NCBI GenBank assembly: GCA_029287275.1
Contig: JARFRL010000487.1
Location: 1-9,140 of the forward strand
Source of the DNA: Pontiella desulfatans
GTDB taxonomy: Bacteria; Verrucomicrobiota; Kiritimatiellia; Kiritimatiellales; Pontiellaceae
Direction of reading: 5' to 3'
DNA length: 9,140 nt
Shown: in pieces, positions 6,428 to 9,140 of the stretch
Layout of the letters: each line of letters starts with the position of its first letter
Numbering within the stretch: position 1 is the stretch's first letter
The notes under the pieces: generated by a model
Seen by the model: only the letters and a program-made list of their open reading frames with translations
What the model was told of the DNA's origin: nothing
Database searches by the model: none
Position numbers and translations under genes: made by a program

Positions 6428-7518
6428 ACACGGTCGCGTACTACATCACCGCGCACGGCTACGGCCACGGCACGCGCTCCTGCGACATTCTCAACGCGTT
6501 GCGGCGGGCCGACCCAACCGCGCGGATTATCACCAAGACCGATCTTCCCGTCGATTTCATGGAAAGCCGTTTGCTTCCCGGCATCGAGGTTCGGCCGGGC
6601 GCGTTCGACGCGGGCCTGATCCAGAAGGATTCGATTCACGTCGATCTGGACGCGTCGATCGAAACGATCGAGACGCTGTACGCCCGCGAAAAAGAGCTGA
6701 TCCAAAAGGAAACCGAATTCATGATGCGCGAGGGCGTCGGCGTGGTGGTCGCGGACCTTCCGGCCATACCGCTCGCGGCGGCGCGCCGCGCGGGGGTTCC
6801 GAGCATCGCCTGCGGTAATTTCGGGTGGGATTGGATCTACGAGGAGTTCGTCCCGCGCGATGACCGCTGGGCGACGTACGTTGAGAAATTTCGCTCCGTT
6901 TACGAGCAAACCGATCTACTGCTTCGGCAACCCTTCGCGGAGCCCATGGCCGCGTTCCCCCATCAAATCGACCTGCCGCTGCTAGCGAAACCGGGCGCGG
7001 ACCGCCGCGGGCTGATCGCCGAGCGCATGGCAGCCGATCCCGCGAAAAAATGGGCGCTGCTCTCGTTCACCTCGCTGAACATCGAGGAGGCCGCGCTGGA
7101 GAAAATGAGGAATCTCGCGGAGTACGAGCTGTTCACGGTCGAACCGCTCGAGTGGCCGGGCTCCGGCGTTCACAGCGTCTCGCGCTCGCTCGTTCCGTTC
7201 GCGGACGTTTTGGCGTCGTGCGATCTCGTCGTGACCAAACCCGGCTTCGGCATTATTTCGGAGTGCGTGGCGAACGACAAACCGATCGTCTATTCCGACC
7301 GCGCCAACTTCAAGGAATACCCCGTGCTCGTCGAGGCGATCGAACGCTACTGCCGGCACGCGTTCATCCCGAACGCCGAGCTTTACCGCGGCGATCTCGA
7401 GCGCGCGTTGAACGAGGCCCTGGCCGCGCCGGAACCACTCGAGCGCATCGCGCGCGGTGGCGCCGAACTCGCCGCCACCGAGATTTTGAAACGTCTACGC
7501 GTTACTTCCAGCTCTTGA
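6424..7518 (+). CDS. GT-B fold glycosyltransferase-like protein, related to the N-terminal domain of L-arabinokinase
   Basis: 364 residues from a GTG start. The GTG overlaps the preceding stop as GTGA, and GGAG lies 10 bases upstream. The reading frame is open further left (to 6127), but that part is out of frame with the DUF456 gene it crosses and is not coding. The N-terminus YYITAHGYGHGTRS has the HGxGH loop (H11, H15) of MurG-like and arabinokinase N-domains. ADLPAIPLAAARRAGVPSIA and then NFGWDWIYEEF (from N132) match the same domain. The C-terminal TKPGFGIISE (271-280) and PIVYSDRANFKEYP look like the nucleotide-sugar site of GT-B enzymes. Plant arabinokinases carry a GHMP kinase after this domain; here the protein ends instead. 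Probably cytoplasmic, with no membrane segment seen. Donor and acceptor are unknown. Last gene of the rightward set; it overlaps the converging CYTH gene by 17 bp. Confidence 0.8.
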   Translation: MNTVAYYITAHGYGHGTRSCDILNALRRADPTARIITKTDLPVDFMESRLLPGIEVRPGAFDAGLIQKDSIHVDLDASIETIETLYAREKELIQKETEFMMREGVGVVVADLPAIPLAAARRAGVPSIACGNFGWDWIYEEFVPRDDRWATYVEKFRSVYEQTDLLLRQPFAEPMAAFPHQIDLPLLAKPGADRRGLIAERMAADPAKKWALLSFTSLNIEEAALEKMRNLAEYELFTVEPLEWPGSGVHSVSRSLVPFADVLASCDLVVTKPGFGIISECVANDKPIVYSDRANFKEYPVLVEAIERYCRHAFIPNAELYRGDLERALNEALAAPEPLERIARGGAELAATEILKRLRVTSSS

Positions 7519-7966
7519 ATGGATTTCTGGAAAGATAGGCGTTGTAGTAGCGCTTGTCGCCCGAGACCTCTTCGCCGGCCCAGTCCGGAAGTTCGAACGT
7601 CTGATCCTCCGATTCGAGTTCCAGCTCCGCCATGATCAATCCCTCGTTCGCGCCTTCGAACACGTCGAGCTCCCACGTGTTTCCATCATGCTCGACGAAG
7701 TAGCGCGTTTTTTCCACCACGTCGTCGCAGAGCATCAGCATATAGGCCGCGTCGGGTTGGTCGACCTCGTATTCGAACTCCATGCGCGAGATGCTCGACG
7801 TCGCGCCTTTCACCGTGAGGTATCCAACGTCGCCCATGATCCGCGCGCGCACCGTGCGCTTGCCGTCCGCGACCAGATAACCCTGTTTGCAATGGAGGCC
7901 GTTGGGATTCGCGGCCTTCCACGAATCGCTCTTCACCAGAAACTTCCGTTCTATCTCGACGCCCAT
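7502..7966 (-). CDS. CYTH-domain protein, probable inorganic triphosphatase (TTM family)
   Basis: 154 residues, the usual length of single-domain bacterial CYTH proteins such as the Nitrosomonas and Clostridium tripolyphosphatases. The tunnel residues of the family are all visible: E4-I-E6-R-K8, R40 and R42 in TVRAR, K53 in LTVKG, E63/E65 in MEFEYE, K86 and R88 in KTRYF, D101 in WELDVF, and E114/E116 in AELELE. It should hydrolyse tripolyphosphate or a similar triphosphate with Mg or Mn in the cytoplasm. Class IV adenylate cyclase or thiamine triphosphatase activity is the alternative within the superfamily. The start is fixed by EIERKF and by GGAG seven bases upstream; the frame continues further up but overlaps hypF out of frame. 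It overlaps the hypF end by 16 nt, so the two are probably co-transcribed. Confidence 0.92.
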   Translation of the reverse strand: MGVEIERKFLVKSDSWKAANPNGLHCKQGYLVADGKRTVRARIMGDVGYLTVKGATSSISRMEFEYEVDQPDAAYMLMLCDDVVEKTRYFVEHDGNTWELDVFEGANEGLIMAELELESEDQTFELPDWAGEEVSGDKRYYNAYLSRNPFKSWK

Positions 7967-9101
7967 TGTTTCGCTCCGATTATCGCTTGCCCGATGGCGA
8001 TTCCGCCGTCGTTGGGATACGCCGAGAAGATCAGCTCGAACTCGTCGCCCACCACGCGGGTGATCCGCTCCACCAGCAAGCGGTTTTGAAAGACGCCGCC
8101 CGCGAAAACCCACGGAAGATTTCCATGTCGGTCCGCGAGGCGCTTTCCACAACAATAGATCATCTCAGCGATGGCGTTGTGAAAGCGAGCCGAAAGAACC
8201 GCCGCGGGAATTCCGTTTCTCCATTGATCCAATAGATCCACCAGAAGTGGTCGCCAATCGATGTGATGGTCGCGAAGCTCGAACGCTAGATCGCCGCGCT
8301 CCGATTCATCGGCGATCGCCTCCAACCGCGCCGCGGCCTCGCCATCGTAGGTCGGGTGTTCGCAGACGCCCAGCAGGCAGGACACGGCGTCGAACAATCG
8401 GCCCATGCTCGAGGTGAGCGGACAGTTCACCGCGCGCTCGAGCTGTTCGATGACGTCCGCGTTGGTTGCCTCGTCGATTTGATACAACAACGCTTCGAGC
8501 GCGCGGCGCGGATGTTTTACCGCGGCCTCGCCGCCCGGAAGCGCGAACGGGCGCAGATGGAACGCGCGCTCGAATCCCTTGGCGTCATAACGCAGGACTT
8601 CGCCGCCCCAGATGGTTCCGTCGTCGCCATAGCCCGATCCATCGATGGCGAAGCCGATGGCTTCGCGGGAACACGCGCCCACCAAATGGGCGTGATGGTG
8701 TTGTGTTTCGATCAAAGGAATTCCATCGCGCGCGGCGCGGGCCCGCGCCCGTCGGGACGTGAAATAATCCGGGTGATGGTCGCAAACGATCAGATCCGGC
8801 TTCAGATGAAAAACGTCGAGTTGTCGCGCGATGGAAGCGGCGAGAATCTCCTCGGTCTCGGGATGGGCGAGATCGCCGATATGCGGGTGCAGCGTCACCT
8901 GGCCATGATGCGCGAGCGCGAAGGAGTTTTTCATGTCGGCCCCGAACGCCAGCACGCTTTGCTCGACCTCGATCGGCATGGAAACCGGCGCGATCCCCCG
9001 GCCCGGACGGAACACGCGGGGTTGATCGCCGAGCACCGCGCAAACCGCGTCCTCGCACCGATTCGCGATGGCGCGGTCGTGAAGAATGAACTCATCCGCG
9101 A
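7951..9101 (-). CDS. hypF: Carbamoyltransferase HypF, C-terminal half (5' end lost at the contig end)
   Basis: HypF activates carbamoyl phosphate with ATP and passes the carbamoyl group to HypE, the source of the cyanide ligands of the [NiFe]-hydrogenase active site. The frame is open from the stop at 7951 to 9101, 383 codons including the stop, about half of the usual 750 residues. No true start is present: the GTG at 9034-9036 is internal, since the codons above it read ADEFILHDRAIANRCEDAV, the end of the YrdC-like domain. Then follow the Kae1-like carbamoyltransferase motifs: CDHHPDYF, ETQHHHAHLVGAC (His cluster at 8686-8700), DGSGYGDDGTIWGGEVL, SSMGRLFDAVSCLLG, TYDGEAA.LE, FAGGVFQNRLL and PNDGGIAIGQA. 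The acylphosphatase and zinc-finger domains lie beyond the adapter junction. The rest of a hyp operon may lie further right in the genome. Confidence 0.95.
7974..7977 (-). promoter_or_regulatory. Shine-Dalgarno site of the CYTH gene, within the hypF 3' end
   Basis: GGAG on the minus strand lies seven bases before the ATG at 7966 and within the last codons of hypF. It selects this start over upstream in-frame ones (as far as 8155) and points to coupling with hypF translation. Confidence 0.6.
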
Positions 9102-9140
9102 CTGTCTCTTATACACATCTGACGCTGCCGACGACTAGTG
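9102..9140. other. Illumina Nextera transposase adapter (artefact, not genomic)
   Basis: Positions 9102-9120 read CTGTCTCTTATACACATCT, the reverse complement of the Tn5 mosaic end used in Nextera libraries. Positions 9121-9134, GACGCTGCCGACGA, complete the Read 1 side adapter exactly. The last six bases (9135-9140, CTAGTG) fall where an i5 index would begin. The contig therefore ends in untrimmed read-through, and the true sequence stops at 9101, inside hypF. Confidence 0.98.

Noticed and set aside
5932..6909. A 325-codon minus-strand ORF opposite the DUF456 and GT-B genes
   Set aside because: It spans two well-supported plus-strand genes and its product shows no family motif.
7506..7532. 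TTCCAG/CTGGAA inverted repeat at the convergent junction as a terminator
   Set aside because: It has only a 6-bp stem with a 15-nt loop and no T-run on either strand.
7967..8155. N-terminal extension of the CYTH protein
   Set aside because: It overlaps hypF out of frame. The CYTH motif EIERKF belongs at the extreme N-terminus, and a good ribosome site precedes the ATG at 7966.
9034..9036. GTG as a start for a 361-residue HypF-like protein
   Set aside because: The codons upstream still encode conserved HypF sequence (ILHDRAIANRCEDAV), so this is an internal valine of a truncated gene.
9102..9120. Tn5 mosaic end as evidence of a natural transposon
   Set aside because: It is followed by the exact synthetic Nextera adapter tail and lies at the contig end, so it is a library artefact.
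8356..9138. A 260-codon plus-strand ORF opposite hypF
   Set aside because: It is antisense to conserved hypF motifs, and its last residues are translated adapter (LLYTSDAADD).

Overview
The window is a GC-rich bacterial chromosomal fragment, almost entirely coding, and its right end is a sequencing-library adapter rather than genome. No rRNA, tRNA, CRISPR array, transposase or integrase was seen. The housekeeping sigma factor has a long insert between regions 1.2 and 2.1 and a region 1.2 (DDPVRMYLKQMGQVPLLTRE) that resembles what I recall from Verrucomicrobiota and related PVC-type phyla. A lipoprotein signal and the general gene content fit a Gram-negative, diderm cell. The taxonomic placement is inference, and no marker here fixes the phylum.

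Layout. Positions 1-1688, minus strand: rpoD, cut by the left edge before region 4. Positions 1689-1856: a 168-bp divergent intergenic region with candidate promoters for both directions, a small palindrome across the shared -10 zone and a terminator-like hairpin. Positions 1857-7518, plus strand: five tightly packed genes, probably one operon. They are a membrane-anchored glycosidase-barrel protein with a TPR tail, a small lipoprotein with a heavy-metal-associated (HMA)-like fold lacking the metal cysteines, leucyl aminopeptidase (pepA), a DUF456 membrane protein, and a GT-B glycosyltransferase-like protein. Positions 7502-9101, minus strand: a CYTH-domain triphosphatase and the C-terminal half of the [NiFe]-hydrogenase maturation carbamoyltransferase hypF, which overlap by 16 nt and so probably share an operon. 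The two gene sets converge and overlap tail to tail by 17 bp. Positions 9102-9140: Nextera transposase adapter plus a few bases of probable index.

How the genes work together. The plus-strand set shares spacing but no single obvious pathway: peptide turnover (PepA), two envelope proteins of unknown role, and two carbohydrate-related folds. hypF implies that the organism makes a [NiFe]-hydrogenase whose structural genes lie elsewhere. I do not see a clearly new multi-gene system. The best leads are the barrel-TM-TPR fusion, the cysteine-less HMA-like lipoprotein, the histone-like lysine-rich tail on the sigma factor, and the symmetric divergent control region.
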